Position numbers and translations under genes: made by a program. Positions 55,463 through 63,725 of a stretch of 64,000 bases of DNA are shown piece after piece. Every line of letters begins with the position of its first letter. Position 1 is the stretch's first letter. Source of the DNA: Nitratireductor sp. (GTDB lineage Bacteria; Pseudomonadota; Alphaproteobacteria; Rhizobiales; Rhizobiaceae); assembly GCF_017794765.1 (NCBI RefSeq), contig NZ_CP051236.1, positions 2,559,547 to 2,623,546 on the forward strand. Reading direction: 5' to 3'. The notes beneath the pieces were generated by a model. It was not told the origin of the DNA and searched no databases. It worked only from the letters and a program-made list of their open reading frames with translations.

Positions 55463-56545
55463 CTATGCAGCCCGGCTGTTGCCGGTCGTGACACGCCGGT
55501 TCGCCTTATCGAACACCAGCATGTGGCGCGTATCGATGAACACATCGACGGTTTCGCCCACCTCCAGACGGTGAATGCCCTCTTCCAGCATCACCCATCG
55601 GTGGCCCGCGAAATCAAGATGAACGAAACTTTCAGACCCGGTGATTTCGGTCACCGACACACTGGCACGAACACAAACTGCATTGGGCTCGCGAGGCGCA
55701 AGAGAAAGGTGATGCGGCTGGAAGCCAAGCGTGTACGGACCGTCGGGCGCACTTTCGTGGCCCTGCGGCACAGGCAACTGAACAGTATTGTCGAGTGAAA
55801 AATGTCCGCCCGCCTTTGACACCGAAACCGTATTCAAAGGTGGGTCGGAGAAGGTGCGCGCGGTCACGAGATCGACCGGTTTGCGGAACACGTCGATGGT
55901 TGGCCCGAACTGCGTCAACCGGCCCTGGCTGAGGGTCGCGGTATTTCCACCAAGAAGCAGCGCTTCGCTGGGCTCGGTGGTGGCGTAGACGAAGATGGCG
56001 CCGGACGCTGCAAATATCTTCGGCAATTCGGCACGCAGCTCTTCTCGAAGCTTGTAATCCAGATTGGCCAGCGGTTCATCCAGAAGCACGAGACGCGCTT
56101 CCTTGACCATGGCGCGGGCCAGCGCCGTGCGCTGCTGCTGACCGCCGGAAAGCTCCAGCGGCGTCCGACCCAGATGCGGTGTCAGGTGCAGAAGACCGGC
56201 GGCCTGCCGTACCTTCTCCTCGATGACCCGTTTTTCCAAGCCCGCGACACGCAGCGGGGATGCGATGTTTTCGTAAACCGACATCGCCGGATAGTTGATG
56301 AACTGCTGGTAGACCATGGCGACGCTGCGCTTCTGGACGGGGATGCCGGTAACATCCTCTCCTTCCATCCAAACACTTCCGGATGTGGGCCGATCGAGCC
56401 CGGCCATGAGCCGCATCAGGCTGGTTTTGCCAGCAAGCGTCGGTCCGAGCAGCACATTGAGTGAGCCCGGCTCCAGCCGCAGCGAAACATCATCTATGTG
56501 CGTTTCGCCGGAAACGACCTTTGAAACATTGCGCAGTTCAAGCAT
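55463..56545 (-). CDS. glpS: Glycerol ABC transporter ATP-binding protein GlpS
   Basis: A 360-residue ATPase with a TOBE-like C-terminal part. The P-loop is GPTLAGKTS at 34-42, with Leu-Ala in place of the usual Gly-Cys/Ser, and the signature LSGGQQQRTALARA is canonical; FVYATTEPSEALLLGG shows T-T where the H-loop His is expected. One composite site should therefore be degenerate, complementing GlpT, whose signature is altered. ATG 56545 follows GGGGGAGG and overlaps the glpD stop by eight bases. Confidence 0.92.
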   Translation of the reverse strand: MLELRNVSKVVSGETHIDDVSLRLEPGSLNVLLGPTLAGKTSLMRLMAGLDRPTSGSVWMEGEDVTGIPVQKRSVAMVYQQFINYPAMSVYENIASPLRVAGLEKRVIEEKVRQAAGLLHLTPHLGRTPLELSGGQQQRTALARAMVKEARLVLLDEPLANLDYKLREELRAELPKIFAASGAIFVYATTEPSEALLLGGNTATLSQGRLTQFGPTIDVFRKPVDLVTARTFSDPPLNTVSVSKAGGHFSLDNTVQLPVPQGHESAPDGPYTLGFQPHHLSLAPREPNAVCVRASVSVTEITGSESFVHLDFAGHRWVMLEEGIHRLEVGETVDVFIDTRHMLVFDKANRRVTTGNSRAA

Positions 56546-58097
56546 GTCCTCCCCCAGCGTTGGCCGCCTGGTCTTGCATTCCCGAAATCTCACGCATGTA
56601 ATTGTCGACTTCTGCCGCCTCCTCCGGCGTCAGCCGCAAACCGCGCTTGGTTCTGCGCCAAAGCACATCCTCCCCACTGACCGCCCATTCATGAGCGGCC
56701 AGATAGCGCAATTCAGTTTCGTAAAGATCGACGCCGAAATGCCGTCCGAGATCGCCCAGCGATTGAGCATCCCCGAGAATCTCTCGGGCACAGAGGCCGT
56801 AAAGCCTGACTAGCCGGGCCGCATGATGACGATCGAGAAACGCGTAGTCGCGCAGCAGCGCTTCTACCTGCGCTTCATAACCGTCAAAAGCGAACTCGCC
56901 ACCCGGTAGCGTGGCCGAATGGGTCCATGGTCGACCTTTTGCGCCGATGGATTCGGCGATTTTCTCCAGCGCAGATTCAGCCAGCTTGCGATAAGTCGTT
57001 ATCTTGCCGCCGAACACATGCACCATGGGCGCCCCACCCCGCGCAGTCTCCGATTTCAGCACATAATCCCGCGTAGCTTCCTGCGCTTTCGAGGCGCCGT
57101 CATCAAACAGCGGACGCACGCCGGAATACGTCCACACGATATCGTCGCGTCTTACCGGTTCGGCAAAATACTCGCTGGCGGCAGCGCACAGATAATCGAT
57201 CTCGCTGTCGCTGATCGCGACCTCCCTGGGGTCGCCTTCATAGTCCTGATCGGTGGTACCAATGAGCGTGAATTCGCCCTCATAGGGTATGGCAAAGATG
57301 ATCCGCCCATCGGCGTTCTGGAAGAAATAGGCGCGAGGATCGTCGAACTTTCCCCGAACAACGATGTGACTGCCCTTCACCAGACGCACATTTTGAACGT
57401 CATTCTGACCGAGCACCCCCGAAATGACATGATCGACCCACGGGCCGGCGGCATTGACGAGGTAGCGCGCACGCACTGTTTCTTTCTCACCCGTCAAAAG
57501 GTTCTGAATCCGGATTTTCCAGATACCGTTTTCGTCTTCTGCTGAAACCACGCGTGTGCGCACCCGCACATCGGCACCCCGGTCGGCAGCGTCCCGGGCA
57601 TTGAGTACGACAAAGCGGGCATCGTTGACCCAGCAATCGGAATACTCGAACGCCCGGCGATAGGACTCTTTTAGCGGCTCTCCGGCCGCATCGGTGCGCA
57701 TGTCGAGCGTGCGGGTCTTGGGAAGCAGCTTCCTTCCGCCGATATGATCATAGATAAAAAGCCCGATGCGGATGAGCCAGGCCGGCCGCAGGCCCTTGTG
57801 CAAGGGCAGAACGAAACGCATGGGCCAGATGATGTGCGGCGCGTTGCGCCACAGTATCTCACGCTCCATCAGAGCTTCGCGAACGAGACGAAACTCGTAA
57901 TATTCGAGATAGCGCAGCCCGCCGTGAATGAGCTTGGTAGAGCCTGATGAGGTCCCGCTCGCCAGGTCGTTCATTTCCGCCAGAAACACGGAGTACCCAC
58001 GCCCGACAGCATCGCGGGCGATGCCGCATCCATTGATCCCGCCGCCAATGACGAACACGTCGAAAATCTCGGAACGGGCGAACTTGGAAGCGGGCAC
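56538..58097 (-). CDS. glpD: Glycerol-3-phosphate dehydrogenase (FAD-dependent)
   Basis: A 519-residue membrane-associated flavoenzyme that oxidises glycerol-3-phosphate to dihydroxyacetone phosphate and feeds electrons to quinone. The FAD motif IGGGINGCGIARDA is at about 17-30; LIHGGLRYLEYYEF near 60 and VHVFGGKITTYRKLAE near 360 are family signatures. I chose the GTG at 58097 because GGGGAG precedes it by about eight bases; a GTG at 58124 would add nine residues. It heads the importer operon and overlaps glpS. Confidence 0.96.
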   Translation of the reverse strand: MPASKFARSEIFDVFVIGGGINGCGIARDAVGRGYSVFLAEMNDLASGTSSGSTKLIHGGLRYLEYYEFRLVREALMEREILWRNAPHIIWPMRFVLPLHKGLRPAWLIRIGLFIYDHIGGRKLLPKTRTLDMRTDAAGEPLKESYRRAFEYSDCWVNDARFVVLNARDAADRGADVRVRTRVVSAEDENGIWKIRIQNLLTGEKETVRARYLVNAAGPWVDHVISGVLGQNDVQNVRLVKGSHIVVRGKFDDPRAYFFQNADGRIIFAIPYEGEFTLIGTTDQDYEGDPREVAISDSEIDYLCAAASEYFAEPVRRDDIVWTYSGVRPLFDDGASKAQEATRDYVLKSETARGGAPMVHVFGGKITTYRKLAESALEKIAESIGAKGRPWTHSATLPGGEFAFDGYEAQVEALLRDYAFLDRHHAARLVRLYGLCAREILGDAQSLGDLGRHFGVDLYETELRYLAAHEWAVSGEDVLWRRTKRGLRLTPEEAAEVDNYMREISGMQDQAANAGGGHA

Positions 58098-58158
58098 GCG
58101 TTTCTCCCCTGCCTCTCGGATCACAGGAAACTTTCCTGCCTTGGAGATAAAAGAATTA

Positions 58159-58201
58159 TTTCGAAAGAAAAATGAATGTCAAACGAAAATCATTATTCGT
58201 T
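58159..58201. promoter_or_regulatory. Candidate GlpR operators upstream of glpD
   Basis: The 102-base gap between glpR and glpD is AT-rich, unlike the flanking genes. It contains the palindrome TTTCGAAA (58159-58166) and the inverted repeat AACGAA-8 bases-TTCGTT (58182-58187 and 58196-58201), the latter overlapping the glpR stop. The TTCGTT half-site recurs upstream of glpR. DeoR-type GlpR proteins bind such repeats, so glycerol-3-phosphate control of glpD-glpK is likely. Inferred from motif recurrence. Confidence 0.6.
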
Positions 58202-58973
58202 AACATTCTGTCTCGATCAACCGGACACCCACCTCTTCGCAGAGCCCCCGCATGGCCGGCAGAGGGCAACGGTCCGTGATGAATGTGTCGACCTGGGACA
58301 AGTGACCGATCCGAACCGGCGCACCACGTTCGAACTTGGTGGAATCCGAAACCAGGATCACGTGCCGCGCATTGGCGATGATGGCCTGCGCCACCTTCAC
58401 CTCGCGAAAATCGAAATCGTAGAGCGCGCCATCCGGATCGATGGAAGAGACACCAATGACCGCGTAGTCGACCTTGAACTGACGGATGAAATCAACCGCA
58501 GCTTCGCCAACGATCCCGCCATCCGATCCGCGCACCACACCACCGGCAATGATGACTTCGAACGAAGGAAAAACCCGCATCCTATTGGCAACATTTATAT
58601 TATTTGTGATGACCATGAGACCTTCATGATCAAGAAGCGCATCACTTACGGCCTCAGTGGTGGTACCGATATTCACAAAAAGCGACGCTCTGTCGGGGAT
58701 GATCCGCGCCGCTGCCTGGCCTATCGCCCGTTTTTCCTCCGAGGCGATTTTGCGCCGCGCTTCATATTCCATGTTTTCTATCCCGGAAGGCAGGAGGGCT
58801 CCGCCGTGAATCCGGGTCAGGAGGCGTCGATCGCAAAGCTCGTTGAGATCACGCCGTATCGTCTGCGGTGTCACACCGAATTGTTCGGCTAAATCGTCGA
58901 CCAGAACGCGGCCATGCTCCTTTGCCTGCTCGAGGATTTCTGCCAGCCGTGGCGTCAAGAAGGAAGGGTTCAT
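58200..58973 (-). CDS. glpR: DeoR family transcriptional regulator GlpR
   Basis: A 257-residue repressor. The helix-turn-helix (about 6-60) includes EQFGVTPQTIRRDLNEL, the DeoR signature, and residues about 75-235 form the sugar-phosphate sensor with FVNIGTTTEAVSDAL near 97-111 as the phosphate-binding loop. In glycerol regulons the inducer is glycerol-3-phosphate. It lies upstream of glpD on the same strand; recurring TTCGTT repeats in front of both genes suggest autoregulation and control of the operon. Confidence 0.92.
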   Translation of the reverse strand: MNPSFLTPRLAEILEQAKEHGRVLVDDLAEQFGVTPQTIRRDLNELCDRRLLTRIHGGALLPSGIENMEYEARRKIASEEKRAIGQAAARIIPDRASLFVNIGTTTEAVSDALLDHEGLMVITNNINVANRMRVFPSFEVIIAGGVVRGSDGGIVGEAAVDFIRQFKVDYAVIGVSSIDPDGALYDFDFREVKVAQAIIANARHVILVSDSTKFERGAPVRIGHLSQVDTFITDRCPLPAMRGLCEEVGVRLIETEC

Positions 58974-58986
58974 CGGGATCTCAATG

Positions 58987-59017
58987 TTCGTTTTGGCAAT
59001 TTAATTCTAAAAACGAA
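58987..59017. promoter_or_regulatory. Candidate GlpR operator upstream of glpR
   Basis: TTCGTTTT (58987-58994) and AAAACGAA (59010-59017) form a perfect eight-base inverted repeat with a 15-base AT-rich spacer, 14 bases before the glpR start. The half-site matches those in front of glpD. Confidence 0.6.
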
Positions 59018-59190
59018 AATAGAGCAAGGTCTCTGCGACCCCAATCGCCCCCAAAACACATTGCAGTCATAGCGGCCGTCATCACGCGTGAAACCATTCC
59101 CGCGCGCACCTCGTGACTTCAAACCGGACTGAAATGCGGGACTGTCTCAATGAAAAAGTCGGTCACGCTCAGAAATGGGAGAACCGCAAA

Positions 59191-59607
59191 ATGAAAAACT
59201 TTCTGCCGACCATCACGCTGACACTGCTTGCACCTGTTTTCGCTTTCGCAGGCGAAGCAGAAATCCGCGCGGCGCAATCCTCCATCAGAAACCAGATCGA
59301 AGCCTTTCGGGCCGGCGACGATGCGCGGGCCTACACCTATGCCGCACCGAATATCAGGGAGCTCTTTCCGACGGTCGACCGGTTCATGGAGATGGTCACA
59401 CGTGGCTATCAACCGGTCTACCGTCCCCGCAGCTTAACTTTCGGCAAAGCGATCGAACCGGATGCAACAACCGTTGTCCAGCGCGTACTGACGACCGGCC
59501 CGAACGGCAAAAGCCATGAGGCAGTCTACACATTGAAACGACAGCCCGACGGCACCTATCGGATCTCAGCTGTCAGCTTGAGAGAGGCAGCAGACTTCGC
59601 GATCTGA
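59191..59607 (+). CDS. DUF4864 domain-containing exported protein
   Basis: A 138-residue protein with a signal peptide cut near residue 20 (AFA-GEAEI). The mature part has the SnoaL/NTF2-like pattern of DUF4864: a helix with IRNQIEAFRAGDDARAYTYAAP and a strand-rich end with YRISAVSL. ATG 59191 follows GGGAGA; a longer in-frame start at 59113 would displace the signal peptide. Function is unknown. It converges on the Anbu gene, 35 bases away. Confidence 0.85.
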   Translation: MKNFLPTITLTLLAPVFAFAGEAEIRAAQSSIRNQIEAFRAGDDARAYTYAAPNIRELFPTVDRFMEMVTRGYQPVYRPRSLTFGKAIEPDATTVVQRVLTTGPNGKSHEAVYTLKRQPDGTYRISAVSLREAADFAI

Positions 59608-59642
59608 CGTGCGCAAAAACATGAGCCGGGTTGCCGGACACG

Positions 59643-60371
59643 TTAGCGCTTGAAATCAGGGAGACTCTTGAAAGCCCTCTTCAAAGCGTCGGACCAGCCC
59701 TCCGAGATTTCCCGCAGATAGGGATCGTCGGCTTCGATACGCTTTTCGTAGCCGATGCGGAATGTGTCGTTCTTATAGTATAAAAGATCGATTGGCAGGC
59801 CGACGGACAGGTTGGACTTCAGCGTGGAATCGAAGGAAACCAACAGGAGCTTCACCGTTTCCTCCAGGCTCATGGCCGGATCGAACGCACGCACCAGAAT
59901 GGGTTTGCCATATTTGGTCTCGCCAATCTGGAAGAACGGCGTATCGGCGCTCACCTCGATGAAATTCCCCTCCGGGTAAATCAGGAACAGGCGCGGTGCC
60001 ATGCCGCGGATCTGGCCGCCGAGGATGAAGGAGGCACCGAAAGCGTCAGCACTCTGTCCGACGGGCGCCGACTGACGGATAACTTCCTTAACCGTATCAC
60101 CGACCAGACGGGCCGCCTGATACATGGACGGCGTTTCGATCATGGACGGGGTTCGTTCATCGGGCGCCTTGGTGCGCTCGTCGAGCAGGCTGACCACGGC
60201 CTGCGTGGTTGCCAGATTACCCGCCGAAAGCAGCACCAAAACGCGGTCGTCCGGCTTTTGCCAGCAATGCATCTTGCGAAAGGTGGAAATGTTGTCCACG
60301 CCGGCATTCGTCCGCGTGTCCGACATGAACACCAGGCCATGCTGCGTTTTCAGCCCGACGCAATAGGTCAT
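59643..60371 (-). CDS. Anbu, bacterial proteasome-type peptidase
   Basis: A 242-residue Ntn-fold protein of the Anbu family, bacterial ancestors of proteasome subunits. The likely nucleophile is T2 after Met removal (MTYCVGLK), with SDTRTNAG at 17-24 matching the conserved Asp. Anbu subunits form helical, open-ring assemblies with weak or undetected peptidase activity. It is the last gene of a four-gene cluster with a transglutaminase, an alpha-E protein and an ATP-grasp protein, the standard Anbu neighbourhood. Natural substrate unknown. Confidence 0.92.
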   Translation of the reverse strand: MTYCVGLKTQHGLVFMSDTRTNAGVDNISTFRKMHCWQKPDDRVLVLLSAGNLATTQAVVSLLDERTKAPDERTPSMIETPSMYQAARLVGDTVKEVIRQSAPVGQSADAFGASFILGGQIRGMAPRLFLIYPEGNFIEVSADTPFFQIGETKYGKPILVRAFDPAMSLEETVKLLLVSFDSTLKSNLSVGLPIDLLYYKNDTFRIGYEKRIEADDPYLREISEGWSDALKRAFKSLPDFKR

Positions 60372-60406
60372 CTGGACCGTGCCTCATTCAGATTCGTTCA
60401 GAAAGA

Positions 60407-61201
60407 CTACTGCTCCACCGTGATCTGAACCGCAAGCTCTTCCTGAGCCTGGCCGATCCGGATCCCCATCACAGGCATCGCATCGCGGTAGTCACGGCCC
60501 GTAGCAACGCGGACATAACGGTCGTCTGCCGAAATTCCGTTGGAGCAGTCAAAGGCCACCCACCCGAGCCCCTCTAGATGCGCCTCGGCCCAGGCGTGGC
60601 TCGCGGCCTGATCATCACTGTCATCCATCCGCAGATACCCGCTTACATACCGCGCCGGAAAGCCCATCAGTCGAGCAGACGTCAGAAAAATATGCGTATG
60701 ATCCTGGCAGACGCCTTCACCATTTTCGATTGCATCCTCCGCCGTGGTGGCTGCATCCGTCACCCCGACCCGATAGGCAACACGCTCGCGCACCTCACTC
60801 ATAAGCGCGTGCAGACGTTCTACATCCGTGGCGCCTGTGATATCCCGCACGAGTGCTGATACGCCACGTCCAACTGTGCAAAGGGCGGTCTGCTGCTCAA
60901 ATAGCCATAGCGGAGCGAGCCCCTGGTGTTTGCCCGTGACGCCTGCAGTGTCACGGGTTTCCACGACACCCGATGCTTCGAGCGTAATCGTGTTCTGCCC
61001 GCCTTCTATGCTCACCAGCCGCGTGTCATTCCCGAACCCGTCGATGAATTGCGCTTCCTGTGTTGCGCCTTCAGTATTCAGCGACCACTCGAGCACGTCC
61101 TGGGTCGGGCCACTTTGAGGGCACAACCGAAGGCGCTGCAACGCATAGGAAAGAGGCGCATCATAGCGATATTCCGTGCGGTGCGTGATTTTCAGACGCA
61201 T
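60407..61201 (-). CDS. Transglutaminase-like protease family protein
   Basis: A 264-residue protein with an N-terminal beta domain (about 1-85) and a transglutaminase-like core. The catalytic triad is C165 in GEGVCQDHTH, H202 in ASHAWAEAH and D218 in AFDCSNG. Bacterial members of this type mostly hydrolyse or transfer amide bonds. ATG 61201 gives the standard MRLKITHRTEYRY opening; an in-frame start at 61258 overlaps the alpha-E gene. It follows that gene by 10 bases. Confidence 0.91.
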   Translation of the reverse strand: MRLKITHRTEYRYDAPLSYALQRLRLCPQSGPTQDVLEWSLNTEGATQEAQFIDGFGNDTRLVSIEGGQNTITLEASGVVETRDTAGVTGKHQGLAPLWLFEQQTALCTVGRGVSALVRDITGATDVERLHALMSEVRERVAYRVGVTDAATTAEDAIENGEGVCQDHTHIFLTSARLMGFPARYVSGYLRMDDSDDQAASHAWAEAHLEGLGWVAFDCSNGISADDRYVRVATGRDYRDAMPVMGIRIGQAQEELAVQITVEQ

Positions 61202-61211
61202 CGGACTGCCC

Positions 61212-62153
61212 TCAGTAGAAGCGGAAATCTGTCGCGATCTGATTGCCCAAAGCGGCATTATCGCGGATGAAATCGCTCAGGAATTCGTGCAAGCCTTCAT
61301 CGAATATATCCGAAACTGCGGCCGTTTTCAGTTTCTCGTACTTGGCATCAGCCATCTCGTTGCAACGTTGTCGCACACCATATTCATCTGCCAGATAGCC
61401 CAAAGAATCGCAGATTTGCCGGTAACAAAACGCCAGGGAGCGCGGCATACGCCGGTTCAATATCAGATAATCGGCGATGTTCGCCGGATTGAAATCGCCT
61501 TCATGGGTCCAGCGGTATGACCGCAAGGCAGAAACCGAACGCAAGATCGTTTGCCACTGGATGTTATCGAGTGGGGAACCGACCCAAGCAGCTGATGGCA
61601 GCAGCACATAGTATTTGACATCGAGTATGCGGGAAGTGTTGTCGGCGCGTTCGATCATCGTACCCATTTGCGCGAAATCGAAGATCTCGTTGCGCAACAT
61701 GGTGCCCTGAAATGCACCGCGTATAAGTGCGGTTTCGCGTTTGACCGCATCGAGAACGGCAGGCAGGTCCTGCTCGTCCACTCGGCGCTTTAGCATGCGA
61801 TGCATGGCCATCCACGCTTCGTTGACACTCTCCCAAGTTTCCCGCGTCAGTGCGGTTCTCACCATCCGTGCATTCATGCGCGCCGTATCCATGCAGGACA
61901 GTACGCTCGAAGGGTTCGCCGTGTCCCGGAGCAGGAAATTTGTAACCGTGGCCGTATCGAACGTATCATTGTCCTGTTCGAACAAATCACGCACACCAGC
62001 GCTCGTGAGAACCGAGGCCCATTCGTCGGATGAGGCGCTTGTCTGCGTCAACGCCAGCCTCAGCCCGGTGTCGACCAGACGCGCCATATTCTCCGCCCGC
62101 TCGATGTAACGGGCCATCCAGTAAAGACCGTTGGCTGAACGTCCAAGAAGCAT
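61212..62153 (-). CDS. Alpha-E domain-containing protein
   Basis: A 313-residue all-helical protein that opens with MLLGRSANGLYWMARYIERAEN-type residues, the DUF403/alpha-E signature. Conserved Arg, Glu and Asp residues along the helices suggest a catalytic or ligand-binding role, but none has been defined. It sits between the ATP-grasp gene (11 bases) and the transglutaminase gene. The three are proposed to act as a peptide-synthesis or modification unit with Anbu. Confidence 0.9.
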   Translation of the reverse strand: MLLGRSANGLYWMARYIERAENMARLVDTGLRLALTQTSASSDEWASVLTSAGVRDLFEQDNDTFDTATVTNFLLRDTANPSSVLSCMDTARMNARMVRTALTRETWESVNEAWMAMHRMLKRRVDEQDLPAVLDAVKRETALIRGAFQGTMLRNEIFDFAQMGTMIERADNTSRILDVKYYVLLPSAAWVGSPLDNIQWQTILRSVSALRSYRWTHEGDFNPANIADYLILNRRMPRSLAFCYRQICDSLGYLADEYGVRQRCNEMADAKYEKLKTAAVSDIFDEGLHEFLSDFIRDNAALGNQIATDFRFY

Positions 62154-62164
62154 GTCAGCGCGCC

Positions 62165-63574
62165 CTAATCATCGAGAACCCAGGTATCCTTGGTGCCACC
62201 CCCTTGGGAGGAGTTGACCACGAGTGATCCCTTCTTCAATGCCACTCTCGTAAGTCCACCCGGTACGATCCGTATGCGATCCGACACGAGGACGAAGGGA
62301 CGCAGATCCACATGGCGTGGCGCCAGCCCCTTGCTGGTCAGGATCGGACAGGTGGAGAGCGACAGCGTCGGCTGGGCGATGTAGTTTTTCGGGCGGGCCT
62401 TCAGTTTCTTTGCAAAAGCCGTCCTCTCCTTCTTCGAGGCCGCCGGTCCCACGAGCATGCCGTAACCACCGGATCCGTGGACTTCCTTGACCACCAGTTC
62501 GTCAAGATGCTCCAGAACATAAGCAAGGCTGTCCGGCTCTGAGCAGCGCCAGGTGGGCACATTGGGCAAAATCGCCTTGCGCCCTGTATAAAACTCCACA
62601 ATATCGGGCATATAGGAATAGATCGCCTTGTCGTCGCATATCCCGGTCCCCGGAGCATTCGCAATGGTGATCTTGCCGGCGCGATAGACATCCATGATGC
62701 CCGGCACACCAAGGACCGAATCCGGCCGGAAGGTCAGCGGGTCGAGATAGTCGTCGTCAATCCTGCGATAGAGAACATCAATACGCCTGTAGCCCTGTGT
62801 GGTCCGCATGGCCACATGGCCGTCCACCACGCGGAGATCCGATCCCTCCACCAGTTCCACGCCCATCTGGTCGGCGAGGAAAGCGTGCTCGAAATAGGCT
62901 GAATTGAAGCTACCGGGCGTCAGAACGGCAATGGTAGGCTTTCCATCGCAAAGTTCCGGTTTAACGCAGGCGAGAGAATCGCGCAGGAGCTGCGGGTAGT
63001 TCTCAACCGGCCTCACCTTCACCTGCTGAAACAGCTCGGGAAAGAGCTGCATCATGGTCTCCCGGTTTTCCAGCATATAGGAGACCCCGGAAGGGGTGCG
63101 GGCATTGTCTTCCAGAACGAAGAAATCGTTTTCACCTGTGCGCACAATGTCGACACCGGTGATGTGGGTGTAGACCCCTCCAGGTGGTTTTACGCCGATC
63201 ATTTCCGGCAAGAACGCCTCATTGCCGGAGATGATTTCGCGGGGTATGCGCCCCGCACGCAGAATTTCCTGTCGATGATAGATGTCTTCGAGAAACGCAT
63301 TGAGCGCCTGAACACGCTGCTCGATACCCTGGACCAGCCGGCGCCATTCCTTGCCGGAAATTATGCGTGGAACAATGTCGAACGGGATCAGCCGCTCCGC
63401 CGCCTCCTGATCGCCATAAACTGCAAAGGTGATACCGGTTCTGCGGAAAACCCGTTCCGCGTCGCCCGCCTTCTGCTTCAGGCGTTTGGCATCCTGCCGG
63501 TCAAACCAGCTCTGGTAATCTTCGTAGGGATCTCGGGCCTGGCCCCCCAGGCGCATCTCGTCAAATGGCGTCAA
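62165..63574 (-). CDS. Circularly permuted type 2 ATP-grasp protein
   Basis: A 469-residue member of the circularly permuted ATP-grasp type 2 family (DUF404/DUF407), predicted to ligate a carboxylate and an amine using ATP. VKPPGGVYTHITGVDIVR near 128-145 and the NAPGTGICDDKAIYSYMPDIV region near 304-324 are family motifs, and KEVHGSGGYGMLVGP near 363 looks like a nucleotide-binding loop. It is the first gene of the Anbu cluster, 151 bases after tgt on the same strand. Confidence 0.91.
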   Translation of the reverse strand: MTPFDEMRLGGQARDPYEDYQSWFDRQDAKRLKQKAGDAERVFRRTGITFAVYGDQEAAERLIPFDIVPRIISGKEWRRLVQGIEQRVQALNAFLEDIYHRQEILRAGRIPREIISGNEAFLPEMIGVKPPGGVYTHITGVDIVRTGENDFFVLEDNARTPSGVSYMLENRETMMQLFPELFQQVKVRPVENYPQLLRDSLACVKPELCDGKPTIAVLTPGSFNSAYFEHAFLADQMGVELVEGSDLRVVDGHVAMRTTQGYRRIDVLYRRIDDDYLDPLTFRPDSVLGVPGIMDVYRAGKITIANAPGTGICDDKAIYSYMPDIVEFYTGRKAILPNVPTWRCSEPDSLAYVLEHLDELVVKEVHGSGGYGMLVGPAASKKERTAFAKKLKARPKNYIAQPTLSLSTCPILTSKGLAPRHVDLRPFVLVSDRIRIVPGGLTRVALKKGSLVVNSSQGGGTKDTWVLDD

Positions 63575-63725
63575 GAAATGCTCCTCTCAGGAGTATTTCA
63601 GCGGGGAAGCCGGAAAAAAGCAAGTTGTTTCTAAATGTTACGACAGCGGGAGCAGAGAACGGAAGACAATGCCCAATTCATACGCTGCAAATGGCCAGTC
63701 CTGCTCATTATCTGAGCAAACCTGT

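Noticed and set aside
54449..55798. A 449-codon open plus-strand frame opposite glpT and glpS
   Set aside because: The minus strand encodes two ATPases with recognisable motifs; the antisense product has no recognisable domain.
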